Positions 1-8,743 are shown, counted from the first letter of the stretch. The stretch is 64,000 nt of DNA from Natrarchaeobius oligotrophus (GCF_003841465.1 NZ_REFZ01000002.1:422424-486423), one strand, 5' to 3'. Numbers and translations: made by a program. Notes: a model not told the origin generated them from the letters alone.

Positions 1-99
1 AATCTGGACATCATGACCAGCGCAGCCCTCGGCGCCGCCGAACGCATCGCAACGCAACCGGCCGAAGCGAACCCGATCGGGGGTGGTATCGATGACTGA
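1..99 (+). CDS. mhpF: Acetaldehyde dehydrogenase (acylating), C-terminal end only
   Basis: The first 32 codons of the window are open and end in NLDIMTSAALGAAERIA followed by a short tail and TGA. The NLDIMT(S/A)AA string is the typical C-terminal signature of the MhpF/DmpF acylating acetaldehyde dehydrogenase, which converts acetaldehyde, NAD+ and CoA to acetyl-CoA in the last step of meta-cleavage pathways. The start lies outside the window. The stop overlaps the ATG of the aldolase gene (ATGACTGA), which fits the family: MhpF and MhpE/DmpG form a channelling complex and are usually co-transcribed. The assignment rests on a short piece plus its partner next door. Confidence 0.8.
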   Translation, partial: NLDIMTSAALGAAERIATQPAEANPIGGGIDD

Positions 100-1138
100 C
101 GCCGACGTTCGCCTGGTCGACATGACGCTTCGGGACGGAATGCACGCCGTCGACCACCAGTTCACGCCCGAGGAGATGGCCGAAATCGCGAGCGCGCTCG
201 ACGACGCCGAGATGGACGTCGTCGAGATGTCCCACGGCGATGGCATGGGCGGCTCGTCGATCAACTACGGATTCGCGGCCGCAGACACCGGCGAGTACCT
301 CGACGCGGTCGTCCCCGAACTCACGAACACGAAGCTATCGGTCCTGCTGTTGCCCGGCATCGGAACCGTCGAGGAACTCGACCTCGCGGTCGATCGCGGC
401 GCCGACATGTGTCGGATCGCGACCCACGTCACGGAGGCCGACGTTTCGGCCGAGCACTTCGAGTTCGTCACCGACCGCGGACTCGAGGCGAACGGATTGC
501 TGATGCTCTCGCACATGGCTTCGCCCGAGACCGTCCTCGAGCAGGCACAGCTCATGGAGGAGTACGGCGCCGATGCCGTCTACGTGATGGACTCCGCGGG
601 CGCGATGTTACCCGACGACGTCCGCGAACGCGTCGGTCTGCTCGCCGACGAACTGTCGATCGAGGTCGGCTTTCACGCACACAACAACCTCGGGCTCGGC
701 ATCGGTAACACGCTCGCCGGTATCGAAGCCGGCGCGACCACGGTCGACGGCTGTCTCCGCGGGCTCGGCGCAGGCTCGGGCAACGCGCAGATGGAAGTGC
801 TCGTTGGCGTCCTGAAGAAGGCGGGCTACGACGTCAATCCGGACTTCTTCGGCGTCATGGACGCCGCGGAGGACGTGCTCGTTCCGATGCTCACCGAGGA
901 CACGATGCCCGAACTCGACAACGACTCGCTGGTGCTCGGCTACGCGGGCGTCTACTCGTCGTTCCTTCGTCACACCCGCCGCGTCGGCGAGCGCTTCGAC
1001 CTCGACCCTCGAGAGATCCTCGTCGAGCTTGGCGACATCGGCGTCGTCGGCGGCCAGGAGGACATGATCACTGACGTCGCCGCACGGATGGCCGACGACG
1101 ACGAACCGACGGCCGCCGAATCCGAATCGGACGACTGA
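92..1138 (+). CDS. mhpE: 4-hydroxy-2-oxovalerate aldolase
   Basis: A 348-residue DmpG/MhpE-type TIM-barrel aldolase, full length for the family. It cleaves 4-hydroxy-2-oxopentanoate to pyruvate and acetaldehyde, and hands acetaldehyde to the dehydrogenase encoded just upstream. The N-terminal DMTLRDGMH carries the catalytic Arg-Asp pair, and FHAHNNLGLGIGNT holds the metal-binding histidines. The C-terminus has the LLRHTRR-like region (SFLRHTRRVG) typical of DmpG. I chose ATG at 92, which overlaps the preceding stop by 8 nt; a GTG at 83 is an in-frame alternative. The last ~15 residues are an acidic haloarchaeal tail. It belongs to the same operon as the preceding gene. Confidence 0.93.
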   Translation: MTDADVRLVDMTLRDGMHAVDHQFTPEEMAEIASALDDAEMDVVEMSHGDGMGGSSINYGFAAADTGEYLDAVVPELTNTKLSVLLLPGIGTVEELDLAVDRGADMCRIATHVTEADVSAEHFEFVTDRGLEANGLLMLSHMASPETVLEQAQLMEEYGADAVYVMDSAGAMLPDDVRERVGLLADELSIEVGFHAHNNLGLGIGNTLAGIEAGATTVDGCLRGLGAGSGNAQMEVLVGVLKKAGYDVNPDFFGVMDAAEDVLVPMLTEDTMPELDNDSLVLGYAGVYSSFLRHTRRVGERFDLDPREILVELGDIGVVGGQEDMITDVAARMADDDEPTAAESESDD

Positions 1139-1402
1139 CCCGGTTTCCATCGTCGCCGGACGGTACTCGTTTTCTCGATTTCCACCGACCGGACAGCGAC
1201 GGCGCTAGAGGTGCCACCCGAAGTGACTGGAGACGACGATGCGTCTCCCGTCGTGTGGCCCGTCGTTCGATCTCGAAGGTGCCAAAATATCCGCGTGGAA
1301 GCGACGTAGGGTCCCGTCGTACGATCTGTTGTAACGTCGAACGGGTGCAACCGCGACGCCCCGTCCGGCGGATCTACCGAAACCGACGGACAGCAGTCCG
1401 CG

Positions 1403-1777
1403 TCACTCGAACTCCTGGACCAGTTCGATCCCGTAGCCGTCGGGACCCTCGAGGAACGCGACCCGGGCGTTCGCCCCGTCGGAGTCCAGCGGACCGCGCT
1501 CGAGGGTGCAATCGGTTTCCGCGACGAGCCGTTCGACTTCGGCGTCGGTGTCGTCGACCGCGATGGCGATGTGGTCGATGCCGGTCGGCTCCGGCACCCC
1601 CCGTTCCGGATCGTGCTTCAGTTGCAGTTCGACGCCGTTGTCGCCCGCGACGTACACGTTGCGGGCACCCTCCCCGCTGACGAACTCTCGCGTCTTCTCG
1701 AGACCGAGATCGTCGACGTAGAACGAGAGCGTTTCCTCGATGTCCGATACCCAAATCGCACTGTGGATGACGTCCAT
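1403..1777 (-). CDS. VOC/glyoxalase-family protein
   Basis: A single-module vicinal-oxygen-chelate protein of about 124 residues. The start (MDVIHSAIWVSDIEETLSFY) and the second half (GIDHIAIAVDD, then GYGIELVQ) give two beta-alpha-beta-beta-beta halves, with His and Glu at the positions expected for metal ligands. The length and GIDHIAI pattern resemble lactoylglutathione lyase-like proteins, but the substrate cannot be told and haloarchaea use other thiols than glutathione. A TATA-like TTATTTTATT at 1801-1810 lies about 28 nt before ATG 1777, so I prefer this leaderless start over GTG 1795. It is convergent with the aldolase gene and followed at its 5' side by a stress-protein gene. Confidence 0.8.
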   Translation of the reverse strand: MDVIHSAIWVSDIEETLSFYVDDLGLEKTREFVSGEGARNVYVAGDNGVELQLKHDPERGVPEPTGIDHIAIAVDDTDAEVERLVAETDCTLERGPLDSDGANARVAFLEGPDGYGIELVQEFE

Positions 1778-1816
1778 ACGCTCCGATTCCGGCACAACGC
1801 AATAAAATAACCGGAT

Positions 1817-2245
1817 CTACTCGTCGTCGATCATCGTCGTCACGACGGGACAGTCGGCCGAAAGCAACACGGACTGAGTCACGCTTCCGAACAGCGCCTT
1901 GCCGACCGGAGTCCGTTTTCGGCCGCCGATGACGAGGTAGTCCGCCTCGAGTTTCTCGACTTGCTCGACGATGACCTCCGCGGGGTTTCCGACCGTTCCG
2001 ATCGGCTCGATCGAAAAGCGATCCTCTACGACGTCGTTCGCGACGCGGGAGGCGATCCGTTCTGCACCCGAGACGGCGTCGTCGAGATAGTAATCGTCCT
2101 GTTCGTCCATCAACTCGCGCGCCCTGTCTTCGGTTACGACGTAGAGGACGGCCAGCTCCGTTTCGTACGCCTGGGCCAAGTCGTAGCCGACTTCGACCAC
2201 GCGTCGGGAGTCTTCGCTGCCGTCTACCGCTGCAAGTATTCCCAT
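1817..2245 (-). CDS. Universal stress protein (UspA family)
   Basis: A 142-residue single UspA domain. The N-terminal ILAAVDGSEDS is the usual beta1-loop with the adenine-contact Asp. The C-terminal GGRKRTPVGKALFGSVTQSVLL matches the G-2x-G-9x-G(S/T) nucleotide-binding loop, so an ATP-binding type is likely. Start: ATG 2245 gives the family N-terminus (MGILAAVDG); the longer open frame begins with unrelated residues. A TATA-like TTTTATTATG sits about 25 nt upstream, again implying a leaderless mRNA. Usp proteins are abundant in haloarchaea, usually as stress-linked soluble proteins; a specific role is unknown. Confidence 0.9.
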   Translation of the reverse strand: MGILAAVDGSEDSRRVVEVGYDLAQAYETELAVLYVVTEDRARELMDEQDDYYLDDAVSGAERIASRVANDVVEDRFSIEPIGTVGNPAEVIVEQVEKLEADYLVIGGRKRTPVGKALFGSVTQSVLLSADCPVVTTMIDDE

Positions 2246-2390
2246 ACGATGACGTCTCGGGCGGCCATAATAAAACAACCGCCGAACCCGTTCTCGACGC
2301 TACGGGTTCACGGCCGCGTCGGTGGATCGGTCGAGCGTCGAGGACGTGAGCTTTATGTGATGGCTGTCCGTTGCTGTGGATGGTCGACCG

Positions 2391-3350
2391 ATGAAAATCG
2401 ACGCATTCACGCACGTACTGACGGAGCGGTTCTACGAAACGTTGCTCGACGAACACGGCTTCCAGGGGCTCAGCGGCTCACCGTCGTTTCTCTGGGACCT
2501 CGACCGGCGACTCGAAGACATGGACGAGTTCGGCATCGACAAGCAGGTGCTCACGATCGCACTGCCGCCGATCTGGCAGGGTATGGACGACGAGACGGCG
2601 CTGGAACTGACGAAACTCGCGAACGACGAGATCCGACGCATCACCGACGAACACCCGGAACGGTTCGTCCCCGTCGGAACGATTCCCAAGGTCAACGACG
2701 AGTTCATCGACGAGTTCGACCGGTGTGTGAACGACCTCGACATGGTGGGGATCCAGATTTTCTCGAACATCGACGGCGAGCCGCTCGACAGACCGCAGTT
2801 CGATCCGCTGTTCGCGAAAGCCGACGCCGAAGACGCGCCGCTGTGGCTGCACCCGCAACTCCACGAGTGGTACGAGTGGGCGAGCGAGTACATGGATCAC
2901 CGACTGTTCGGCTGGCCGTTCGACACGACGCTCGCGCTGTCTCGGCTCGTCTTCGGCGGCGTCACCCAGAAACACGACTTCGACGTCGTCGCACACCACG
3001 GTGCCGGTATGATCCCGTACTTCAGCGGCCGGATCGACGGTTTTTACGAGACTCGCCAGCAGTACCCCGACAACTACGCCGACACCGATCTCCCCGACCT
3101 CGAACAGCCCGTCAGCGACCACTTCGCGGAGTTCTACACCGACGCCTGTCTCGGCAGCAGCGTCGCCGCTCACGAGTGTGCGTACGACTTCTTCGGCGAC
3201 ACGCTCGTCTACGGCACCGACTATCCGTTCGGACCGGGCCGAGGACGGGCCGGAATCGAAAACGGGATCGCCGCCGTCGAAGCGATGGACGTCGACGACG
3301 CGGATCGCGAGGGAATTTACGCGGACAACCTCCTCGAGTTGATCGACTGA
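2391..3350 (+). CDS. ACMSD-like amidohydrolase/decarboxylase (amidohydrolase-2 family)
   Basis: A 319-residue TIM-barrel protein of the amidohydrolase-2 group, which includes 2-amino-3-carboxymuconate-semialdehyde decarboxylase and related decarboxylases and hydratases. Seen: MKIDAFTHVL at the N-terminus, VVAHHGAGMIPYF in the middle (His ligand) and YGTDYPFGPG near the end (Asp ligand). The canonical HxH at strand 1 reads FxH here (AFTH), so one metal ligand is replaced. The position among meta-cleavage genes suggests it acts on a ring-cleavage product; the reaction is not determined. ATG 2391 gives the family-like N-terminus, while GTG 2376 is five codons upstream in frame. Confidence 0.78.
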   Translation: MKIDAFTHVLTERFYETLLDEHGFQGLSGSPSFLWDLDRRLEDMDEFGIDKQVLTIALPPIWQGMDDETALELTKLANDEIRRITDEHPERFVPVGTIPKVNDEFIDEFDRCVNDLDMVGIQIFSNIDGEPLDRPQFDPLFAKADAEDAPLWLHPQLHEWYEWASEYMDHRLFGWPFDTTLALSRLVFGGVTQKHDFDVVAHHGAGMIPYFSGRIDGFYETRQQYPDNYADTDLPDLEQPVSDHFAEFYTDACLGSSVAAHECAYDFFGDTLVYGTDYPFGPGRGRAGIENGIAAVEAMDVDDADREGIYADNLLELID

Positions 3351-3521
3351 CCGGTTCGTCGAACCGAGCCGTCCACGACGGTCCACCGTCGGTTCGGCGA
3401 GACGTCGTCGCGAATCGGCCAGGAAAACAACTAAATAACATACCTACAAATAGCTCCGTCAAGCCGCTATCGAGGGTCTGTACCCGGAGAAATCAAGTAT
3501 GCGGCTGCCATCGACTCTACC

Positions 3522-4484
3522 ATGAACACGAACCAACCGATCGCCAAACTCGGTCACGTTGCGATTCATACGCCCGATCTCGACGAATCACTCTGGTTCT
3601 TCGACGAAGTACTCGGACTTCACGTCGTCGAGCGAGACGACGACACCGCGTATCTACGCGGACAGCGCGACTGGGAGCATCACACGCTGAGCGTCACCGA
3701 GTCCGGAAAGAAAGGCGTCGACCACATCGCGTTGCGAACGACGAGCTCGGAGGCGCTCGACCACCTCGCCGAGCGGTTCGAATCCGAAGGGACGGACGTC
3801 ACCTACGTCGACGCCGGCGAGGAACCAGGGCAGGGTGAAGCGATCCGCGTCGAGAAGTTCGGTCATCCGTACGAGTTCTACTACGACGTCGATAAGCCGG
3901 ACGCACCCGAGGGACAACGATCGGGACTCAAAAACCGCGTCTACAGCGAGGCGGTCGCAAACCGGATCGCACCGCGGCGAATCGATCACGTCCACGTCCA
4001 GGATCCCGGCGGTACTGCGAAAGAACACGCCGCCTGGCTCCAGGAGGCACTCGGTTTCCAGCTGAACGAGTGTTACCGTGGAACCGACGACGAACTCTGG
4101 GGCTGGTGGTTCGCCGTGACCGCGCTCCCACACGACCTCGCGATCCACCGCGAACCCGCCGACTCGTCGCCCGGGTTCCACCACCTCTCGTACCACCTCG
4201 ACAGCTTCGACGACCTCTGGAACGCCGCCGACATCCTGAGCGAAGTCGGTATCGAACCCGACGGCGGTCCCGGCCGCCACGCGATCACTCGAGCGGACTT
4301 TCTGTACGTCTCCGATCCGGCCAGCGGGTTCCGCATCGAACTGTTCGCTGGACCGGGCTATCTCAACTTCGAACCAGACTGGGAGCCGATCGAGTGGACC
4401 GAATCGGACATCGGCGGCGAAAACAACCACCAGTGGGTCGGGGAAGGTCCGTCCTGGGAAGGGACGAGCTACCCCGACGCGTAA
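3522..4484 (+). CDS. Extradiol ring-cleavage dioxygenase (catechol 2,3-dioxygenase-like)
   Basis: A 320-residue two-module VOC protein of type I extradiol dioxygenase size. Module 1 begins KLGHVAIHTPDLDESLWFF; module 2 begins RRIDHVHVQDPGG. Likely Fe(II) ligands are His156 (IDHVHV), His221 (FHHLSYH) and Glu273 (FRIELFAG), by analogy with catechol 2,3-dioxygenase. These enzymes open catechols next to the hydroxyl pair using O2. It lies between the ACMSD-like protein and the hydratase, and downstream of the aldolase/dehydrogenase pair, so it is the natural ring-opening step of this cluster. The exact catecholic substrate is not evident. Start: ATG 3522 directly precedes the family N-terminus. 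Confidence 0.87.
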   Translation: MNTNQPIAKLGHVAIHTPDLDESLWFFDEVLGLHVVERDDDTAYLRGQRDWEHHTLSVTESGKKGVDHIALRTTSSEALDHLAERFESEGTDVTYVDAGEEPGQGEAIRVEKFGHPYEFYYDVDKPDAPEGQRSGLKNRVYSEAVANRIAPRRIDHVHVQDPGGTAKEHAAWLQEALGFQLNECYRGTDDELWGWWFAVTALPHDLAIHREPADSSPGFHHLSYHLDSFDDLWNAADILSEVGIEPDGGPGRHAITRADFLYVSDPASGFRIELFAGPGYLNFEPDWEPIEWTESDIGGENNHQWVGEGPSWEGTSYPDA

Positions 4485-4635
4485 CCGGCGTTCGACTGGA
4501 TCGTCGAACGGGACGACGACTGATCGCGAAACTTTTTCCAGAGCTCCGACCATGGCGTCACGGCGGTCAGCGGAATTCATCCGGTGCCGGAAAGGCGGTA
4601 CCATTAAATAAACCGTCGCTAATATCGAGACACAG

Positions 4636-5418
4636 ATGAGCCTCAGTGAGGACAAACTGGACGAATTCGCAGAATCGCTGTACGACGCACAGGAGAGCGG
4701 ATCGCCGATCCCGCCGCTGACCGACGACGAGGAGTTCTCCGTCGCCGAGTCCTACGAGATTCAATCCCGCGTCGTCGACCGCCTCCGCGGTGACGACGGC
4801 GGGATCGTCGGGCACAAACTCGGTCTCGTCAGCGAGGCGAAACAGGAACAACTCGGCATTCAGGAGCCGATCTTCGGCTACGTTACGGACGATACCGTCC
4901 TCGAGGGACCGACGATCCCGAGCGAGTCGATGATCTCGCCGCGGCTGGAAGCGGAGATCGGTCTCGTCCTCGGCGAGGACGTTCCCGCACCGGCCACCGC
5001 GACGGACGTCCTTTCGGCGACGGAAGCCGTCGTGCCGGTCGTCGAAATTCTCGAGAGCAGGTTCCAGGGCTGGTCTATTCCCTCCGCACAGGACGTGATC
5101 GCTGACAACACGTCGGCCGGTCGCATCTTCGTCGGCGAGCGTCTCCGTGACGTCACCGACGTCGATCTGGCGATGGAGAGCGTCGTCATCTCGGTCAACG
5201 GCGAGGTCGAAGCCACCGGCGTCGGTGCCGACATCATGGGCCACCCCGCCCGAGCCGTCTCGTGGCTCGCGAATCGTCTCCCGGACGTCGACGACGGACT
5301 CGAGGCGGGCGAGTTGATCCTGACCGGTGGTATCAACGCCGCGATCGACATCGAGCCCGGCGACGTCTACAACGTCCAGTTCGCGACCATCGGAGACATC
5401 GAGCTTCGGGCCGAATAG
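4636..5418 (+). CDS. mhpD: 2-oxopent-4-enoate hydratase (MhpD family)
   Basis: A 260-residue hydratase/decarboxylase-family protein, full length. It would add water to 2-hydroxypenta-2,4-dienoate to form 4-hydroxy-2-oxopentanoate, the substrate of the aldolase at 92-1138. Seen motifs: GHKLGLVSEAKQEQLG, LEAEIGLVLGEDV and AVVPVVEILESRFQGW, which carry the metal-binding Glu residues of this fold, and HPARAVSWLAN near the C-terminus. The 2-oxo-hepta-3-ene-1,7-dioate hydratase HpcG and 4-oxalocrotonate decarboxylase share this fold and cannot be excluded. An AT-rich CATTAAATAAAC lies upstream as a possible TATA box. A paralogue lies at 7881-8660. Confidence 0.88.
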   Translation: MSLSEDKLDEFAESLYDAQESGSPIPPLTDDEEFSVAESYEIQSRVVDRLRGDDGGIVGHKLGLVSEAKQEQLGIQEPIFGYVTDDTVLEGPTIPSESMISPRLEAEIGLVLGEDVPAPATATDVLSATEAVVPVVEILESRFQGWSIPSAQDVIADNTSAGRIFVGERLRDVTDVDLAMESVVISVNGEVEATGVGADIMGHPARAVSWLANRLPDVDDGLEAGELILTGGINAAIDIEPGDVYNVQFATIGDIELRAE

Positions 5419-5539
5419 CTCCGTTTTCGCGGACGGTATGCGATTTTCGAACGATCTACTGGAGAGTCGGGTTTGTTCTCGTCCATCGGTACCAATGGCT
5501 GTGGGAACATTTATATTACTCCACATCCGTTTCGTGCGT

Positions 5540-6715
5540 ATGGCGGACACGAAACTCCGATTAAAGAATATACGAAAGACGTACGGTGAGACAGTTGCTG
5601 TCGATGATCTCTCCCTCTCGGTGGAAGCCGGCAAGATCAAAACGTTGCTAGGTCCCTCGGGCTGTGGAAAGTCGACGACGCTTCGCAGCGTCGCCGGGCT
5701 CGAGACGCCGGACAGCGGTGAGATCTACATCGATGGCGAGCTGGTGTTTTCCGATGAGGTGAACGTCGCGCCCGAGAACCGCGGCATCGGGATGGTGTTT
5801 CAGTCCTACGCCGTCTGGCCGCACATGACCGTCGAGGAGAACGTCATGTACCCGCTCAACGTCCAGAAGATCGGAACTAAAGAGGAACGTCGCGAGCGGA
5901 CCCACAAACTGCTCGAGTCGATCGGAATGGGCGATCACACGAATCACCTGGCGTCGAACCTGAGTGGCGGCCAACAACAGCGCGTCGCCGTCGCGCGCGC
6001 GATGATCCTTGAACCGGAGATCATCCTCTTCGACGAGCCGCTCTCGAATCTCGACGCTAAACTTCGGCGAACGATGCGCGCGGAGATCAAGAATATCTGC
6101 GAGGAGTTCGACATCACGATGCTGTACGTGACCCACGCACAGGACGAAGCGATGTACCTCTCCGACGAGATCGCGATCATGAACCAGGGCGAGATCGTCG
6201 AAGAGAACGATCCCCTCAACATCTACAACAACCCGAAAAAGCACTTTACGATGGATTTCATGGGATTCTCGAACAGCATTCACGGTCGGGTAACAAACGC
6301 CGGCGGGTCGACGACGATCGACGTCGGTGCCAGAGAGTACGCGTTTGGCGATCTGAACGGAAAAGTGGAGACGGGCGACGACCTCACGGTCTGTTTCCGA
6401 CCCAAACACTGTCAGGTCGCCGCCTCGCCGGAGAACATCGGAGACGACGAACTCGTCTTCCGCGGAACGATCAGCTCCGAATCGCTCACGCGGGACTACA
6501 TCGAGTACAACATCGACTGCGGCGAGTTCGACGTTCTCTCCCGGTCGATCGACACGGCCGTTCACGGCGTTCTCGCCGACGTCGGTGACGAGGTCGTCGC
6601 AACCGTCGACAAGAGCCGCGTCAGAGTCTACGACGAGCGGGGCGACCAGGTCGCCCGAACGGAAGGGATAGCGGAAGAAGCCGAGACGGCCGACGTTTCC
6701 GACTCCGTCGCGTAA
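5540..6715 (+). CDS. ABC transporter ATP-binding protein (FbpC/PotA/MalK type), orphan
   Basis: A 391-residue ATPase of the CUT1/FbpC/PotA size class. Walker A is GPSGCGKST (38-46), the signature LSGGQQQR (141-148) and Walker B IILFDEP (161-167); THAQDEA is the H-loop. A C-terminal TOBE-like beta domain follows from about residue 245. FQSYAVWPHMTVEENV resembles iron, polyamine or phosphonate-type ATPases as much as sugar types. No cognate permease or binding protein is adjacent, so it may serve a transporter elsewhere or several transporters. ATG 5540 is chosen because the ABC domain begins there and a TTATATTA box lies ~27 nt upstream (5511-5518); the upstream open frame is not family-like. 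Confidence 0.9.
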   Translation: MADTKLRLKNIRKTYGETVAVDDLSLSVEAGKIKTLLGPSGCGKSTTLRSVAGLETPDSGEIYIDGELVFSDEVNVAPENRGIGMVFQSYAVWPHMTVEENVMYPLNVQKIGTKEERRERTHKLLESIGMGDHTNHLASNLSGGQQQRVAVARAMILEPEIILFDEPLSNLDAKLRRTMRAEIKNICEEFDITMLYVTHAQDEAMYLSDEIAIMNQGEIVEENDPLNIYNNPKKHFTMDFMGFSNSIHGRVTNAGGSTTIDVGAREYAFGDLNGKVETGDDLTVCFRPKHCQVAASPENIGDDELVFRGTISSESLTRDYIEYNIDCGEFDVLSRSIDTAVHGVLADVGDEVVATVDKSRVRVYDERGDQVARTEGIAEEAETADVSDSVA

Positions 6716-7000
6716 TCGTCGTCGGCTTCGGCGGCCGAACGAGACCGGTACTCAGCTTTTCCGATACGCCACGCGATCAGTCGACGTTCCGGGTACTCGC
6801 GTTCACCGTCCGATAGACGAACTCGACCGATCCAACGCGGTGATCGAATCTGTGTACGACCCACTCGTTTTCATCCTGAAAACACAACGGGGCGGTACGG
6901 GGAGCTATCGTCGCTAGTTCACGGGTGATCTGCGGATTATTGTTTAGCTATAGAAAACCGAGATAGAGGTGACAGGAGTCGACGGGCTAAACGGCGCCGC

Positions 7001-7762
7001 CTACACGTACTTGATATCCAGTGCGATCTCGTTCGCCGTACTCTTGACCTGGCCGACGAGCTCGTCGTCGAAACCCTGATTGCCGAGCCTACTGGTCGGT
7101 GCAGAGATGCTGATCGCACCCAGAATCTCGTTGTCGGGTCGAATCGGTGCGGCGATACAGCAAAGCCCTTCCGTCCGTTCTTCCAGGTCGGTTGCAAACT
7201 CCTGCTCGCGGACGGACTCCAGTTCCTCGAACAGCGTCTCCCGGTCGGTGATCGTGTTCTCCGTCTCCTTCGGGAGCCCCCACTGGTCGACGATCGCCTC
7301 GACCCGCTCGGCCGGCAGATACGCGAGGATGGCCTTGCCGATCGCGATGTTGTGGAGTCTGAGGCGATGTCCAACCTGCGTATCGAGATTGACGGCGTAC
7401 TCGCCGCGAGCCTGATAGAGATAGACGCTCTGGCCGTTTTCTTCGGTTGCGAGGTTGACCAGCATCCCGGTGTCCGAGGCGAGCTTGTTCGCTTTCGGAC
7501 GACCGAACTGGTAGATCGAGTAGTTGCTTCGAACGTAGCCACCGAGGGTCAACACCTTCAGGCTCAACCGGTACTCGTTGTCCTCTTTCACCACGTATCC
7601 GTGCGTTCGGAGCGTGCTCAGGTGATTGTGAATCGCTCCCTTCGTCATCTCGAGTTCGTCCTCGAGTTCGTGAATACGTGCGCCGTCCAGTTCCCGAAGT
7701 TTCTCGATCAGATGCAACGATTTCTCCGTCGTCCGCACCGGGTGATTTGCTTCCGTCGTCAT
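7001..7762 (-). CDS. IclR-family transcriptional regulator
   Basis: About 253 residues: an N-terminal winged helix-turn-helix (SLHLIEKLRELDGARIHELEDELEM, then AIHNHLSTLRTHGYV) and a C-terminal IclR effector domain (LHNIAIGKAILAYLP, EGLCCIAAPI, ILGAISISAP). It lies between the aromatic genes and the hydratase paralogue. A perfect GTTTTC-N5-GAAAAC palindrome (7794-7810) sits just upstream of its probable TATA region (TGTTATGTG), suggesting autoregulation. ATG 7762 (MTTEANHP) is the likely start; TTG and ATG codons further upstream are in frame. By analogy with IclR proteins of degradation pathways it probably controls the adjacent hydratase. The ligand is unknown. Confidence 0.9.
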   Translation of the reverse strand: MTTEANHPVRTTEKSLHLIEKLRELDGARIHELEDELEMTKGAIHNHLSTLRTHGYVVKEDNEYRLSLKVLTLGGYVRSNYSIYQFGRPKANKLASDTGMLVNLATEENGQSVYLYQARGEYAVNLDTQVGHRLRLHNIAIGKAILAYLPAERVEAIVDQWGLPKETENTITDRETLFEELESVREQEFATDLEERTEGLCCIAAPIRPDNEILGAISISAPTSRLGNQGFDDELVGQVKSTANEIALDIKYV

Positions 7763-7793
7763 ACACAACCCCATGGTATCCAGGCACATAACA

Positions 7794-7810
7794 GTTTTCA
7801 ATTCGAAAAC
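7794..7810. promoter_or_regulatory. Palindromic operator, copy 1 (IclR promoter)
   Basis: GTTTTCAATTCGAAAAC is a perfect 6-5-6 inverted repeat, 32-48 nt upstream of the IclR start at 7762 and directly upstream of its probable TATA box. The same architecture occurs at 8727-8743 and 8753-8769 in front of the divergent cluster's hydratase gene. This pattern suggests the binding site of the IclR protein itself; this is inference from position and symmetry. Confidence 0.6.
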
Positions 7811-7880
7811 GTAGAATGAGAGTTCGTACCGTGTGAGGAGGGTACAACGAGCACGTTCGTTTACAAACGCTGAACGCCGA

Positions 7881-8660
7881 CTATTCGACCCGAGTCGTCA
7901 GCGTTCCGATCGAGGCGAACTCAACCGTAAGGACGTCACCGGAGTCGACGTCGACGGCCGGCGTGAGCGATCCGCTGAGGATGAATTGTCCCGCCTCGAG
8001 CGTTTCGTCGAGATCCGCGAGCGTGTTGGCGAGCCACGCAACGGACCGTGCGGGATGTTCGAGCACCGCAGCACCGACTCCCGACGCCTCGAGCGTCCCG
8101 TTTCGGTAGAGTTTGACACCTTCGAGCGAGAGATCGACGTCGTCGACGTCGCGTCTCGTCTCGCCCGTGAGATACAACGCGGAGGAGGCGTTGTCCGCGA
8201 TCGTATCCTGAATGCGAATGTCCCAGTCACGAACGCGGCTGTCGATGACCTCGAGAACCGGAACGACGAACTCGGTCGCCGCCAGCACGTCGAGGTACGA
8301 CACCGGCGGCTCGAGGTCGTTACCGATGAAAAATCCGACTTCCGGCTCGATCCGGGGGGCGATGAGGTCCTCGCTCGGGATCGTGCGTCCGTCGACGAAC
8401 ATGGTGTCGAGTAACCTGCCGAAGTCGGGCTCCGACACACCGAGTTGGTCCTGAATACCCTCGCTAGTGAGTCCGATCTTGTGTCCGACGACGGTGGCGC
8501 CGTCCTCGAGCCGTCGGTCGATAAACGACGACTGGATCGCGTAGGCGTCCTCGATCGTGAGATCGTGCGTTTCGGTCGGGCGGGCGATGGGATTGCCCGT
8601 CTGCAACGCGTCGTACAGCGACGCGGCGAGTCGATCGCGCGTCTCGTCATCCACTGACAT
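7881..8660 (-). CDS. 2-oxopent-4-enoate hydratase-like protein (second MhpD paralogue)
   Basis: A 259-residue MhpD-family enzyme, clearly paralogous to 4636-5418 (shared GHKIGL, HPARSVAWLAN and FILSGSL/LILTGG positions). Acidic metal-ligand region: IEPEVGFFIGNDL and FVVPVLEVIDSRVRDW. It may use a different dienoate (for example a substituted or carboxylated one) from the first copy, or be the regulated isozyme; this is inference. Start: ATG 8660 (MSVDDETR) lies ~27 nt after a TTATTTG box at about 8682-8691, so a leaderless transcript is likely, rather than the longer frame from 8687. Two copies of the 17-bp palindrome lie 67-109 nt upstream of the start. Confidence 0.87.
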   Translation of the reverse strand: MSVDDETRDRLAASLYDALQTGNPIARPTETHDLTIEDAYAIQSSFIDRRLEDGATVVGHKIGLTSEGIQDQLGVSEPDFGRLLDTMFVDGRTIPSEDLIAPRIEPEVGFFIGNDLEPPVSYLDVLAATEFVVPVLEVIDSRVRDWDIRIQDTIADNASSALYLTGETRRDVDDVDLSLEGVKLYRNGTLEASGVGAAVLEHPARSVAWLANTLADLDETLEAGQFILSGSLTPAVDVDSGDVLTVEFASIGTLTTRVE

Positions 8661-8726
8661 ACGTACGGGGACCGGTCGGACCGACAAATAAGTTTGGAAT
8701 AGAGTGGACGGAAATCAGTAATACGT

Positions 8727-8743
8727 GTTTTCTATGTGAAAAC
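8727..8743. promoter_or_regulatory. Palindromic operator, copy 2 (upstream of hydratase)
   Basis: GTTTTCTATGTGAAAAC is a perfect 6-5-6 inverted repeat with the same arms as copy 1. It is upstream of the TATA region of the hydratase gene starting at 8660. Lying upstream of the core promoter, it would suit an activator position. Confidence 0.6.
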
